Assembly (NCBI GenBank): GCA_017626895.1
Contig: JAGAHV010000278.1
Span: 1 to 15,292, forward strand
Direction: 5' to 3'
Source of the DNA: Ventricola sp017626895
GTDB lineage: Bacteria; Bacillota; Clostridia; Christensenellales; Aristaeellaceae
DNA: 15,292 nt
A program made the position numbers and the translations under genes. Of the stretch, positions 1-7,750 are shown piece by piece; the first letter of the stretch is position 1; each line of letters opens with the position of its first letter. The notes beneath the pieces were generated by a model. It was not told the origin of the DNA. It saw only the letters and a program-made list of their open reading frames with translations, and did not search any database.

Positions 1-140
1 AATACAAAAAAATTAAGAATGTATAGTCAAAATTAACAGAATACTATGTCGTTGTTCTCTTCCCGGTTTCAGTGGCTGCAGCAGGCCCAGCTGCAGGCCT
101 CCCCGCGTGTTTTGCCGGTACATCTCTGTGCATTGACCGC

Positions 141-176
141 CCCCAAAAAACACCAGGCTGACCGGATCAGCCTGGT
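141..176 (-). terminator. Rho-independent terminator of the aminotransferase-PHP-ppaC operon
   Basis: Read on the minus strand, a perfect 10-bp stem (ACCAGGCTGA paired with TCAGCCTGGT, loop of 5) lies 22 bases past the ppaC stop and is followed by G then six T (complement of the A-run at 145-150). This is a textbook intrinsic terminator. The remaining bases 1-140 show no gene I can support. Confidence 0.9.
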
Positions 177-197
177 TTCATTCTGTTTCGGGTGCCT

Positions 198-1223
198 TCA
201 GCGAATTTCCGGGAAGTGTTCAAGCACCGCGCGAAGTTTTGGGACGAAGGTGGATTTCCGCGAGAGATTCTCCGCGAGTTCAATCATCCCGTTCACCTCC
301 GGGCCGAAGGAAAGCGTCAGTGCCTCATCTGCTCCCTTCCCCACCGCGGTGAGAATCATTTCCATTCCATCCGCTGCGATATTGCTGACCATCAGGAACA
401 GCATATCGACATCAAGAGAGTGAATCGCCTCTTCCATGTACCGGCGCATTCGCTTTGCAACCGTCCGGCATGCCTGCGCACCGGATGCCCGGACAACCCC
501 GACACCAAACCGGATCTCTCCGGCTTCGTATTCCTTGTAATCCAGGTGGAAAATGTCCGCATCCGACATTCCCTCATAATCGGTCAGCGCTTTCCGCATC
601 CCGGCATACAGTTTCTGTCGTTCCTCATCCGGCATCCCCAGGATGTCCATCAGGGCCCGGACGGCCTGTCGGTCCGTCTGTGTCACATTCATGGTCAGGT
701 TCCGGGTATCCGACAGGATGCCCATCAGCATGGCCGACGCAGCCGCCTGCGGGATCGGGATGCCGCATTCCAGCCAGCACAGCCACACCAGCGTTGAGGC
801 AGCCCCGGTCCGGGCGCTCCGGATAAACACCGGTTCACTGGTGTTCACATCGCCGATGCCATGATGGTCAATGACCCCGATGAGTCTGGCCTCATCCAGA
901 TCGAGCACCGCCTGGGAACAGGAACTGTGGTCCACCAGGACCACCGGCAAATGAGCCACGCTGTCAATCACTGCCGGCTCTTCCAGGCCTAAGGAGGCAC
1001 AGGCAAAGCGGGTTTCCGCGTTGACCGGTCCGGGCAGGGCTGCCCTGGCCTGAAGGCCCAGGCCCTGCAGCAGCATGGCACAGCCGATGGCCGCCCCCGC
1101 TGCATCTGAATCGGGATTGATATGCCCCAGGACATAGACCATTTCCTCTGCCGGAACCGCCGGCAGCATCAGCTCCCTGTATAAATGATTCATTTCCGCC
1201 ACAAAGCTGTCCCCCATCGTCAT
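198..1223 (-). CDS. ppaC: Manganese-dependent (family II) inorganic pyrophosphatase
   Basis: Hydrolyses pyrophosphate to phosphate in the cytosol, pulling biosynthetic reactions forward. The 341-aa protein shows the DHH-superfamily motifs in order: GHINPDSDA (H34, D38, D40), VDH (D98, H99), DHH (119-121) and SDT (D172). These supply the two-metal site. The C-terminal DHHA2 part carries K in LDYKEYEAGEI and the pyrophosphate-binding SRK (321-323) near the end. Family members are usually about 310 aa; the extra length is about 27 residues before the first motif. The ATG at 1223 follows AGGGAG by only 3 bases; an ATG six bases further in (1217) has better spacing and may be the true start. It is last in an apparent operon, 48 bases after the PHP gene. 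Motif matches are seen directly; pyrophosphatase rather than another DHH phosphoesterase is inferred from the SRK motif and overall order. Confidence 0.87.
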   Translation of the reverse strand: MTMGDSFVAEMNHLYRELMLPAVPAEEMVYVLGHINPDSDAAGAAIGCAMLLQGLGLQARAALPGPVNAETRFACASLGLEEPAVIDSVAHLPVVLVDHSSCSQAVLDLDEARLIGVIDHHGIGDVNTSEPVFIRSARTGAASTLVWLCWLECGIPIPQAAASAMLMGILSDTRNLTMNVTQTDRQAVRALMDILGMPDEERQKLYAGMRKALTDYEGMSDADIFHLDYKEYEAGEIRFGVGVVRASGAQACRTVAKRMRRYMEEAIHSLDVDMLFLMVSNIAADGMEMILTAVGKGADEALTLSFGPEVNGMIELAENLSRKSTFVPKLRAVLEHFPEIR

Positions 1224-1271
1224 TCGCTCCCTGTTTCGTTATCCCCGGATTCCTGTCCGGTACCGAGCCGG

Positions 1272-2189
1272 TCAAAGCCAGATCGGATTGGTCCACGCCC
1301 GCTTTCCGTCCCGGAGCACAGCAGCTCTGACATATTTCGCGTAATGCGGAATGGTCATCCTTGCCTCGTTCACCGGTTTGGCTGAATCGGCAGGAACAAG
1401 TGTCTGCGGCATGAGGTTGCAGGAAAAGCTCACCCGGTCTGCCGGGCCGCAGCAAAGAACCGCCTGATCCCCTTCAATGCGGAAATCAAAAATCTCCGGA
1501 CCGCAGGAGGCATAGAAATTCCCCGCTGCCAGCGCATCCAGAATGGACTGGACGTTTCTTTCCGCATTCACCAGGACATAGCCGCAGCCGACCTGATCCG
1601 GCGTATGGCAGTCATCCACCGCCGTTCCGAAAAGCCGGTTGCCGGAGTCCATCACGGTTTCCCAGTCAAGGCCGTTGTCCGTATCAATGTCATTTTCAAG
1701 GGCGGTGCCGGTATTGAACAGTTCCATGGCAAAATTGCCCCTGAGTCCCATGTATTCGTGTACCGGCGTATGACTCCAGCGCGGATGACAGTACATGGTC
1801 AGGCAGCCGCGCCGGTGCATCTCATCCAGCGTCGGCTGAAAGTCCTCTGGCCGCTCAATGTCAAAGGACGGGAAATGCTCATCCTGCGCAAAATCGCCGC
1901 CATCCGCCGGTCCCAGGCAGACGGAATGGATCACATGCCGGCCGTTTCCGCGTGTGCCGGCAAAAACCACATCCAGTTCCATGCCGGGCACGATGATCAG
2001 CGAACTGCCGAAATTTTCCTTATTATATTTCCGGTGGTCCGTCAGTGCAACAAAATCATACTGAAGCTTTTTGTATTCCGCCAGCAATTGTTCCGGCGTC
2101 ATCTCCCCGTCTGAACGGGTGGTATGCGTGTGCAGTGCCCCTTTGAGCAGAGACGCCGTGCCTGTAAAGGCTCCCTGATGAATCTCCAT
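1272..2189 (-). CDS. PHP-domain metal-dependent phosphoesterase
   Basis: A 305-aa PHP (polymerase and histidinol phosphatase) superfamily protein. Visible metal-ligand motifs are HTHTTRSDG (H20, H22, D27), TDH (D51, H52), GMELD (E71), CHP (H135) and DDCH (D192/D193, H195), the usual order for a trinuclear phosphoesterase site. The C-terminal ~90 residues form a non-catalytic beta-rich tail. Substrate is unknown; stand-alone PHP proteins hydrolyse nucleoside 3',5'-bisphosphates, short oligonucleotides or phosphate esters. I chose the ATG at 2189 because GGAGGAG sits a few bases upstream; a longer frame opens at 2249 and overlaps the aminotransferase stop, but no ribosome binding site precedes it. 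It lies 52 bases after the aminotransferase and 48 before ppaC, which suggests co-transcription. Superfamily is sure, exact function is not. Confidence 0.85.
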   Translation of the reverse strand: MEIHQGAFTGTASLLKGALHTHTTRSDGEMTPEQLLAEYKKLQYDFVALTDHRKYNKENFGSSLIIVPGMELDVVFAGTRGNGRHVIHSVCLGPADGGDFAQDEHFPSFDIERPEDFQPTLDEMHRRGCLTMYCHPRWSHTPVHEYMGLRGNFAMELFNTGTALENDIDTDNGLDWETVMDSGNRLFGTAVDDCHTPDQVGCGYVLVNAERNVQSILDALAAGNFYASCGPEIFDFRIEGDQAVLCCGPADRVSFSCNLMPQTLVPADSAKPVNEARMTIPHYAKYVRAAVLRDGKRAWTNPIWL

Positions 2190-2241
2190 TTTCTCCTCCG
2201 TTAACTTTGCACAGTCGTTGAAAGTCCCTGCCGGATTCGGC

Positions 2242-3408
2242 TCAGTCATTCAGGATGCCGCTCTGGCGGACCGCCTCACAGACCTCCGCGATTTTCTCCG
2301 GCGGCAGCACCAGGGCAAAGCGGACATAGCCCTCGCCCAGCGGTCCGAAGCTGACCCCCGGCGTACAGATCACGCCGGCCCGGTCCATCAGCTCCAGGCA
2401 GAAATCCATGCTGGACTGATAGGTGCCCGGAAGTCTGGCCCACACAAACATGCTTCCCTGATTTTTTGGGATCGGCCAGCCAATGGCAGCCATTCCGTCG
2501 CAGAGAGCATCCCGCCGGGCCTGATAGGCATCGCACTGCGCCTCGACCTTGCGCCGCTCCGTGCGCATGGCGGCAATGGCCGCTGCCTGGATCGGCAGGA
2601 ACATGCCGAAATCAATCTGGCTGCGCAGCTTCTTAAACGCCTCCACCAGCTGCGGATTCCCGATGAGGAACGACACACGGGCACCGGTCAGGTTAAAGGA
2701 CTTGGACAGGCTGAAGAATTCCGCACCGACCTCGGCTGCGCCCGGATACTGCAGAAAACTTCCCCCGCGAATCCCGTCATAGATGATGTCGGAATACGCA
2801 TTGTCATGCAGGAGAATGATATCATACCGGCGGGCAAAGTCAATCAGTTCCTCATACAGTTCCGGCGTCCCAATGCTCCCCATGGGGTTGGAGGGCAGGG
2901 AGACGATCATGTACCTGGCCTGGCGCGCCACCTCCTCAGGGATCTGGCTGACATCGGGCAGGAATCCGTTTTCCTCCAGCATCGGGCAATACCAGGGCTC
3001 TGCCATCGCCATTTTCGCGCCGGCAATAAAGACCGGATAGCAGGGGCTGGGCAGCAAAACGGTGTCCCCTTCATCACACAGTACCAGCCCGATGTGTCCG
3101 ATTCCCTCCTGGGAACCGTAACAGGAGGCGATCATATCCCGGGTCAGCGTCACGCCAAAGCGCACCTTGTAATAGGCGATCACCTCATCCAGGAGCGCAT
3201 CCGAGTCACGAAGGGCATATTTCCAGTTGTTCGGATCCATGGCCGCCTCTGCCATGGCCTTTCGAATCTCAATATCCGTCTCAAAATCCGGCGTTCCAAT
3301 GGAAAGATTGTAAAATGACCGTCCCTGACGCTCCAGCTCAATCCGGCGCTGATTCAGGGAGGAGAATACCTCGTCCCCGAACAGGTCCATTCTTTTTGAA
3401 AATTGCAT
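2242..3408 (-). CDS. PLP-dependent class I/II aminotransferase
   Basis: A 388-aa fold-type I aminotransferase. Hallmarks are SLSKSFNLTGAR with the Schiff-base lysine K236, SNPMG (N174), the cofactor-binding HDNAYSD (D202, Y205) and a C-terminal VRFAL arginine for the substrate carboxylate. Length is normal. The sequence style resembles the PatA / LL-diaminopimelate aminotransferase-like group, but amino-acid specificity cannot be read by eye, so no gene symbol is given. The ATG at 3408 follows GTGAGGAATAGACC, an adequate but not strong ribosome binding site. It heads the minus-strand group with the PHP protein and ppaC. The short gap upstream (3409-3470) must hold the promoter, but I see no clear -35/-10 pair there. 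Confidence 0.88.
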   Translation of the reverse strand: MQFSKRMDLFGDEVFSSLNQRRIELERQGRSFYNLSIGTPDFETDIEIRKAMAEAAMDPNNWKYALRDSDALLDEVIAYYKVRFGVTLTRDMIASCYGSQEGIGHIGLVLCDEGDTVLLPSPCYPVFIAGAKMAMAEPWYCPMLEENGFLPDVSQIPEEVARQARYMIVSLPSNPMGSIGTPELYEELIDFARRYDIILLHDNAYSDIIYDGIRGGSFLQYPGAAEVGAEFFSLSKSFNLTGARVSFLIGNPQLVEAFKKLRSQIDFGMFLPIQAAAIAAMRTERRKVEAQCDAYQARRDALCDGMAAIGWPIPKNQGSMFVWARLPGTYQSSMDFCLELMDRAGVICTPGVSFGPLGEGYVRFALVLPPEKIAEVCEAVRQSGILND

Positions 3409-3470
3409 GGTCTATTCCTCACACCTGATGTGTACTTGGCCTATAACACGGCCTCAAATCTGTCCGTTCT

Positions 3471-3506
3471 CCAAAAAACCGGATTCAGGCAAAGCCTGAT
3501 CCGGTT
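3471..3506 (-). terminator. Rho-independent terminator of cysE-cysS
   Basis: On the minus strand, GAACCGGATCAGGC/GCCTGAATCCGGTT forms a stem of about 13 bp with one bulged base and an AAA/TTT loop. It is followed by six T (complement of A-run 3473-3478). It lies about 40 bases past the cysS stop. Confidence 0.88.
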
Positions 3507-3546
3507 CTCTTTGTGAGATCCTTCTTGCAGTTAAGAGTTTTGCCAG

Positions 3547-4947
3547 TTACATGGCTTTGGTCAGCTGCTGTCCCTGCTTGGTATCCTTCAGGACATAGCC
3601 CATGGCCTGAATGGCATCCCGGAGCCGGTCTGATTCTGCCCAGTTCTTCTCTGCCCGGGCTTTTGCTCTGGCCTCGAGAAGCGCATTGACATCCGCATCC
3701 GCCTTCTCTTCCTTATGGGAAAGGAGGCCCATGACCCCGGTCAGCTCCGTCAGGGCCGAGAGGACCTCACGGATCACGCAGGCAGGGGTATCCTCGTTCA
3801 TCTGCGCATTGGCCGTGCGGACCAGTTCGAAGATGGAACCCAGGGCATCCGCCGTGTTGAGATCATCATCCATGGCGGCATCAAATCCGGCACGCGCGGC
3901 CTTGACGGCATCCAGCACTTCCTGATCCACCGGACGGATTTCCCCGTCTTTGGCATTTTTGAGCAGGAACTCATAGTTGTCCCTGGCGGTATACAGTCGG
4001 TCAAGGGAAGCCTTTGCCTGCTGGATCATCTCCTCGGAGAAATTGATCGGGCTTCTGTAATGCGCGCTCAGCATGAACATGCGGACCGCTTCCAGATCAT
4101 ACTTTTTCGCAATATCCCGGACCGTGAAGAAGTTTCCGGCGGACTTGCTCATCTTCTCGTTGTTGACGTTGATAAATCCGTTGTGCATCCAGTAATGGAC
4201 GAAGGGATGCCCCGTTGCGCCCTCGCTCTGGGCAATCTCATTTTCATGATGCGGGAAAACCAGATCCTTGCCGCCGCAGTGAATATCAAAGGTCTCCCCC
4301 AGATACTTCATGCTCATGGCCGAGCACTCAATGTGCCAGCCGGGACGGCCCATTCCCCAGGGGGATTCCCAGGCGGGTTCGCCGGGCTTCTGTGCCTTCC
4401 AGACCGCAAAGTCCATGGGATGCTGCTTGTTCGGGTCCACATCCACCCGGGCGCCGCTCTCAAGGTCCTCAAGGTTCTGTCCGCTCAGTTTGCCATACCC
4501 CGGGAACGCCTGGGTATTGTAATAGACATCGCCGTTGGGGCAGGCGTAGGCCAGTCCGTTGGCGATCAGCTTTTCAATGATGGCAATGATTTCCGGAATA
4601 TGCTGCGTCGCCCTGGGGTTGACGGTGGCCCGCTCGATGCCCAGCGCATCCGCGTCCGTATAGTACTCCGCAATGAACCGCTCGCCCAGTTCCTTGACCG
4701 TGATCCCTTCCTCATTGGCCCTGCGGATCATCTTATCGTCGATGTCCGTAAAGTTCTGAACAAAGGTGACTTTCATGCCCTTGTACTCAAAATAGCGGCG
4801 CAGGGTGTCAAAGACGATGAAAGGCCGGGCATTTCCGATATGGAAATAGTTGTAAACCGTCGGGCCGCAGCAGTAAATGCTGACCTCGCCCGGCTTGATG
4901 GGGACAAACTCCTCTTTCTTCCTGGACTGTGTGTTATAAATCTGCAT
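3547..4947 (-). CDS. cysS: Cysteinyl-tRNA synthetase
   Basis: Class I aminoacyl-tRNA synthetase that charges tRNA-Cys. The 466-aa protein has HIGH (H36-I-G-N39), KMSKS (265-269) and the zinc ligands typical of CysRS: C27 in YCCGPTVYN, C208 in WHIECSAMS, and H233 and E237 in FPHHENE. Zinc lets the enzyme select cysteine thiol. The C-terminal helical anticodon domain is complete and length is normal. The frame can be opened at a TTG (4953), but ATG 4947 is preferred: GGAGG lies 7 bases upstream and family members start with MQIYNT. That ribosome binding site is inside the last codons of cysE, and only two bases separate the cysE stop from the start, so translation is probably coupled. Regulation would come from the T-box upstream of cysE. 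Confidence 0.97.
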   Translation of the reverse strand: MQIYNTQSRKKEEFVPIKPGEVSIYCCGPTVYNYFHIGNARPFIVFDTLRRYFEYKGMKVTFVQNFTDIDDKMIRRANEEGITVKELGERFIAEYYTDADALGIERATVNPRATQHIPEIIAIIEKLIANGLAYACPNGDVYYNTQAFPGYGKLSGQNLEDLESGARVDVDPNKQHPMDFAVWKAQKPGEPAWESPWGMGRPGWHIECSAMSMKYLGETFDIHCGGKDLVFPHHENEIAQSEGATGHPFVHYWMHNGFINVNNEKMSKSAGNFFTVRDIAKKYDLEAVRMFMLSAHYRSPINFSEEMIQQAKASLDRLYTARDNYEFLLKNAKDGEIRPVDQEVLDAVKAARAGFDAAMDDDLNTADALGSIFELVRTANAQMNEDTPACVIREVLSALTELTGVMGLLSHKEEKADADVNALLEARAKARAEKNWAESDRLRDAIQAMGYVLKDTKQGQQLTKAM

Positions 4948-4949
4948 AC

Positions 4950-5600
4950 TCAATCCTCCGTTTTCTGTTGTTTCATCTGTTCAATCTGTTCGCTCAGGAC
5001 CTTCACCTGTGCCTCAAGCGATTCAATATGCGTCTTCACCGGATCCGGCAGATGGATATGATCCAGGTCCACCTCCTGACGGACGGTTTCCTTCTTGACA
5101 ATGCGGCCGGGATTCCCGACCACCGTACAGTTCGGGGGAACTTCCTTCAGCACAATCGCCCCGGCACCGATCTTGCTGTTGTCGCCTACCGTAAAGGGAC
5201 CCAGCACCTTGGCACCGGCACCCACGGTCACGTTGTTGCCGATGGTCGGATGACGCTTTCCCACATGCTTGCCGGTACCGCCCAGGGTCACCCCCTGATA
5301 CAGCGTGACATTGTCCCCGATCACCGTCGTCTCGCCGATCACCACGCCGTCGCCGTGATCGATGAAAAAGCCCTCGCCGATGGTGGCGCCGGGATGAATC
5401 TCAATGCCGGTCACATGCCTGGCCCGCTGCGAAATCCATCTGGCCAGCGTGGTATGTCCTTTCATGTACAGCCGGTGTGCAATCCGATGGTAAATCATGA
5501 CCCGGACACAGGGATAGCACAGCAGCACTTCAACCCATGTTTTTGCAGCAGGATCCCGTTCAAAAACAGCCTGTATATCCCGTCGCAAACGATCAAACAC
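4950..5600 (-). CDS. cysE: Serine O-acetyltransferase
   Basis: Transfers acetyl from acetyl-CoA to L-serine, giving O-acetylserine, the committed step of cysteine synthesis. The 216-aa protein is the short Gram-positive form: a brief helical N-terminus (1-60), then left-handed beta-helix hexapeptide repeats (about 63-165). Catalytic H82 is in IDHGDG; the family Asp partner is Glu here (E67 in GIEIHPG), common in Bacillota. The acetyl-CoA/serine loop GGTGKHVGKRHPTI (108-121) is intact. The last ~25 residues (190-213) are strongly heptad-like, probably a coiled coil. The start codon is GTG at 5600, with AGGAGG about 10 bases upstream. It is first gene of the cysE-cysS operon behind a T-box leader. 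Confidence 0.95.
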   Translation of the reverse strand: MFDRLRRDIQAVFERDPAAKTWVEVLLCYPCVRVMIYHRIAHRLYMKGHTTLARWISQRARHVTGIEIHPGATIGEGFFIDHGDGVVIGETTVIGDNVTLYQGVTLGGTGKHVGKRHPTIGNNVTVGAGAKVLGPFTVGDNSKIGAGAIVLKEVPPNCTVVGNPGRIVKKETVRQEVDLDHIHLPDPVKTHIESLEAQVKVLSEQIEQMKQQKTED

Positions 5601-5858
5601 TCTTCGTTCCCCTCCTGGAAAAGAATAAAGGAAGCCCTCTCATCAGAGACGACTTCCCGCGATTCCACTCTGTTTGGACGTCCGGAGACATCCCACCTTA
5701 ACCGCCTTAACACGACGCCATGCCGGATACTCCGCTTTCACTTTTCTCCGGAAGCTCACGGACGCACTTCCACAGATTCTCTGCCAGGCGGACTTGCAGC
5801 CCATGATCCGCCCTCTCTCCGGCCTTTCCCTGTGTACTTTTCCGTTCATCGCTCAACG
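5601..5858 (-). promoter_or_regulatory. T-box riboswitch leader, predicted cysteine-specific
   Basis: A ~258-nt untranslated leader between a strong promoter and cysE. Read on the minus strand it has GGAGAGAGG at the Stem I base (near 5820), a distal GGGCTGCAAGTCC element, a candidate specifier UGC (5766-5764) before GTCCGTGAGC, the T-box core GTGGAATCGCGG (5668-5657), and finally a terminator. The usual core is TGGAACCGCGG, so one base differs. In this class uncharged tRNA pairs with the specifier and the core, stabilising an antiterminator. The downstream genes, cysE and cysS, make tRNA-Cys the expected ligand. The overlapping triplet GUG (Val) one base upstream is the main alternative specifier reading; context argues against it. 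Confidence 0.85.
5619..5657 (-). terminator. T-box regulated terminator
   Basis: Just past the T-box core, GGAAG...CTCT pairs with AGAG...CTTCC around a GATG loop, with a small internal mismatch. TTTATTCTTTT follows. The left arm begins in the final G of the T-box core, as needed for mutually exclusive antiterminator and terminator structures. Confidence 0.82.
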
Positions 5859-5864
5859 GGCCTG

Positions 5865-5893
5865 ATTATAGACAGAAAACGGGAACTTGTCAA
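5865..5893 (-). promoter_or_regulatory. Sigma-A-type promoter of the T-box/cysE/cysS operon
   Basis: TTGACA (5893-5888), a 17-base spacer and TATAAT (5870-5865): a full consensus match on both hexamers. Transcription would start near 5858. Constitutively strong initiation fits control by T-box attenuation. The bases from 5894 to 6005 hold nothing else I can support. Confidence 0.92.
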
Positions 5894-6005
5894 TTCCATT
5901 TGCCGGATAAATTCCGTAATTCGCACTCCGTCCCCTTTTGCGTGCCGGAATCAGGGGCTATGCGGGATCTGTCACGGCCTGTCCTGAATCTTTCAGCTGA
6001 CCACA

Positions 6006-6029
6006 GAAAAAGGAGGGCAAATGCCCTCC
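6006..6029 (-). terminator. Rho-independent terminator of the phosphoglucose isomerase gene
   Basis: GGAGGGCA/TGCCCTCC, a perfect 8-bp stem with a two-base loop, followed on the minus strand by five T (complement of 6007-6011), immediately past the stop codon. Confidence 0.9.
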
Positions 6030-6035
6030 CGGAAA

Positions 6036-7619
6036 TCAGATATTCAGAAGCTCGCTGTACGCCGCCAGTGCCCCATCCGTATCGTGCGCCAGAACCCGCT
6101 TGGCCAGAACCTTTCCAAGCTGGACGCCTTCCTGATCGAAGCTGTTCAGGTTCCACAGGAAGCCCTGGAACATGACCTTGTTCTCAAAATGCGCCAGGAG
6201 TGCACCCACGGACTCCGGATTAACCTGCTGTCCGATAATGATGCTGGAGGGACGGTTGCCGGCAAAGGACTTGTTCGGATTCTCATCCGCCTTGCCGCAG
6301 GCAAAGGCCATGATCTGCGCCGCCACATTGGCACAGAGTTTCTGCTGGCTGGTGGATCCCTGAATCGTGGCATCCATTCCGGCCTGATTCTCACGGAATC
6401 CCATGAACTGCAGCGGAACGATGTCGGTTCCCTGATGGAGCAGCTGATAGAACGAATGCTGACCATTGGTGCCGGGTTCGCCGAAAATGACCGGACCGGT
6501 CACATAGTTGACAGGTTCGCCGAAGCGGTTCACGGACTTGCCGTTGCTTTCCATATCCAGCTGCTGCAGATGGGCCGGGAAACGGCTGAGAGCCTGGGAA
6601 TACGGAAGAACTGCCGTGGTCGGATAGCCGAGCACATTGCGCTCATACATGCCGACGAGGGCATCCAGCATATCCGGGTTCTCAAGCGGATTCGCGTTGG
6701 TCGCCAGCTTGTCCTCCTGTGCCGCACCCTCAAGGAACCGGGCAAATACCTCGGGTCCGAATGCCAGGGAAAGGATCGCGCCGCCCACGCAGGAAGAGGA
6801 GGAATAGCGTCCGCCGATATAATCATCCATGAAGAAGGCGGCCAGGTAATCGCTGCTCTTTGCCAGAGGCGAGGTCTCACTGGTCACGGCGATCATGTGT
6901 TTTGCAGGATTCAGTCCGGCCTCGGCCAGCTTTGTCTTGACAAATGTTTCGTTGGTCAGCGTCTCAAGGGTTGTCCCGGACTTAGACACCAGCACAAACA
7001 GAGAGCGGGACAGATCGACGCTCTTCAGGACAGCCGCCGCATCATCCGGATCCACATTGCTGATGAACCGGGCTTCCATCTTCAGTGTGCCGTTCTGCTT
7101 TGCCCAGTTTTCAAGGGCTAGATAGATGGCGCGGGGGCCCAGGTCGCTGCCGCCGATACCGATCTGCACAACCGTGGTAAACGTTTCCCCTGCCTCATTG
7201 ACGATCTCGCCCTTGTGAACGCGCTCGGCAAAGGCCGCAGCCGCTTTCCGCTGATCCTCATAGAACGTGCGCTTGTTGACCCCATCCGCGATAACATCTT
7301 TTCCAAGCTGTCCGCGGCAGAGCTGATGGAGAACCAGACGCTTCTCACCGGTATTGATGACCGCTCCGTTGTACAGTTCCTCATACTTTTCTGCCAGCTG
7401 CATCTCTTTGGCCAGCTCACAAAGTGCGGCCAGGACCTCGTCATCCACTGCTTTCGCCGCATAGTTGAAGCAAAGCCCGCCGGCCATCGGCACACAGTAC
7501 TTCCTGACACGCGCTGCGCCCTCATCACCGGCCATGACCTTTGAGAGGCAGACCTTTCCTTTTAAGTCAGCCAGCTTTTTGTATGCAGCTGTTGTATCCA
7601 GATTATTCCACGAAACCAT
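6036..7619 (-). CDS. pgi: Glucose-6-phosphate isomerase
   Basis: Interconverts glucose 6-phosphate and fructose 6-phosphate in glycolysis and gluconeogenesis. The 527-aa protein carries the SIS-fold phosphate-binding SKSGTT (about 212-217), the first family signature IGGRYSSSSCVGG (from ~268), the catalytic GEPGTNGQHSF (E381), the ring-opening His in LLHQG (H395), and the second signature ending FDQEGVQLGK with K503. The second signature has Gln where many members have Glu before xxK. Length matches the long bacterial/eukaryotic-type GPI. The frame also opens at ATG 7628, but that ATG abuts the AAAGG ribosome binding site; ATG 7619 has 8-base spacing and is preferred. It is a single-gene unit with its own promoter and terminator. 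Confidence 0.96.
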   Translation of the reverse strand: MVSWNNLDTTAAYKKLADLKGKVCLSKVMAGDEGAARVRKYCVPMAGGLCFNYAAKAVDDEVLAALCELAKEMQLAEKYEELYNGAVINTGEKRLVLHQLCRGQLGKDVIADGVNKRTFYEDQRKAAAAFAERVHKGEIVNEAGETFTTVVQIGIGGSDLGPRAIYLALENWAKQNGTLKMEARFISNVDPDDAAAVLKSVDLSRSLFVLVSKSGTTLETLTNETFVKTKLAEAGLNPAKHMIAVTSETSPLAKSSDYLAAFFMDDYIGGRYSSSSCVGGAILSLAFGPEVFARFLEGAAQEDKLATNANPLENPDMLDALVGMYERNVLGYPTTAVLPYSQALSRFPAHLQQLDMESNGKSVNRFGEPVNYVTGPVIFGEPGTNGQHSFYQLLHQGTDIVPLQFMGFRENQAGMDATIQGSTSQQKLCANVAAQIMAFACGKADENPNKSFAGNRPSSIIIGQQVNPESVGALLAHFENKVMFQGFLWNLNSFDQEGVQLGKVLAKRVLAHDTDGALAAYSELLNI

Positions 7620-7685
7620 GAGAATCATCCTTTCTGCAAAACATCGTAATAATTCCTACCAGAATACCCGTCGGCATCTGCCCTG

Positions 7686-7714
7686 ATTATACAACAAATG
7701 ATTCGAATCAAAAA
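7686..7714 (-). promoter_or_regulatory. pgi promoter with palindromic candidate operator
   Basis: A perfect TATAAT (-10, 7691-7686) lies about 67 bases before the pgi start. The -35 region (TTTTTG, 7714-7709, 17-base spacing) is poor. The spacer contains a perfect 12-bp palindrome, TGATTCGAATCA (7699-7710), where a repressor dimer could block polymerase. The -10 and palindrome are seen; the regulatory role is inferred. Confidence 0.6.
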
Positions 7715-7750
7715 GTCATTGAGCAAAGATTTTGGGATTTTTCGGTGCCG

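Noticed and set aside
48..134. A 29-codon minus-strand ORF after the ppaC terminator
   Set aside because: Low-complexity Ala/Thr/Gly content, no clear ribosome binding site and no promoter.
2218..3318. A 366-codon plus-strand frame opposite the aminotransferase
   Set aside because: It mirrors the codon pattern of the aminotransferase, whose PLP-lysine motif and length are decisive.
3715..5061. A 448-codon open frame on the plus strand opposite cysS/cysE
   Set aside because: It is the antisense shadow of two clearly recognised minus-strand genes, with no family motifs and no ribosome binding site.
5764..5767. Valine (GUG) specifier in the T-box
   Set aside because: Possible by spacing, but the regulated genes are cysE and cysS, so the overlapping UGC is favoured.
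6021..7121. A 366-codon plus-strand frame opposite pgi
   Set aside because: Shadow of pgi; it would also begin inside the pgi terminator.
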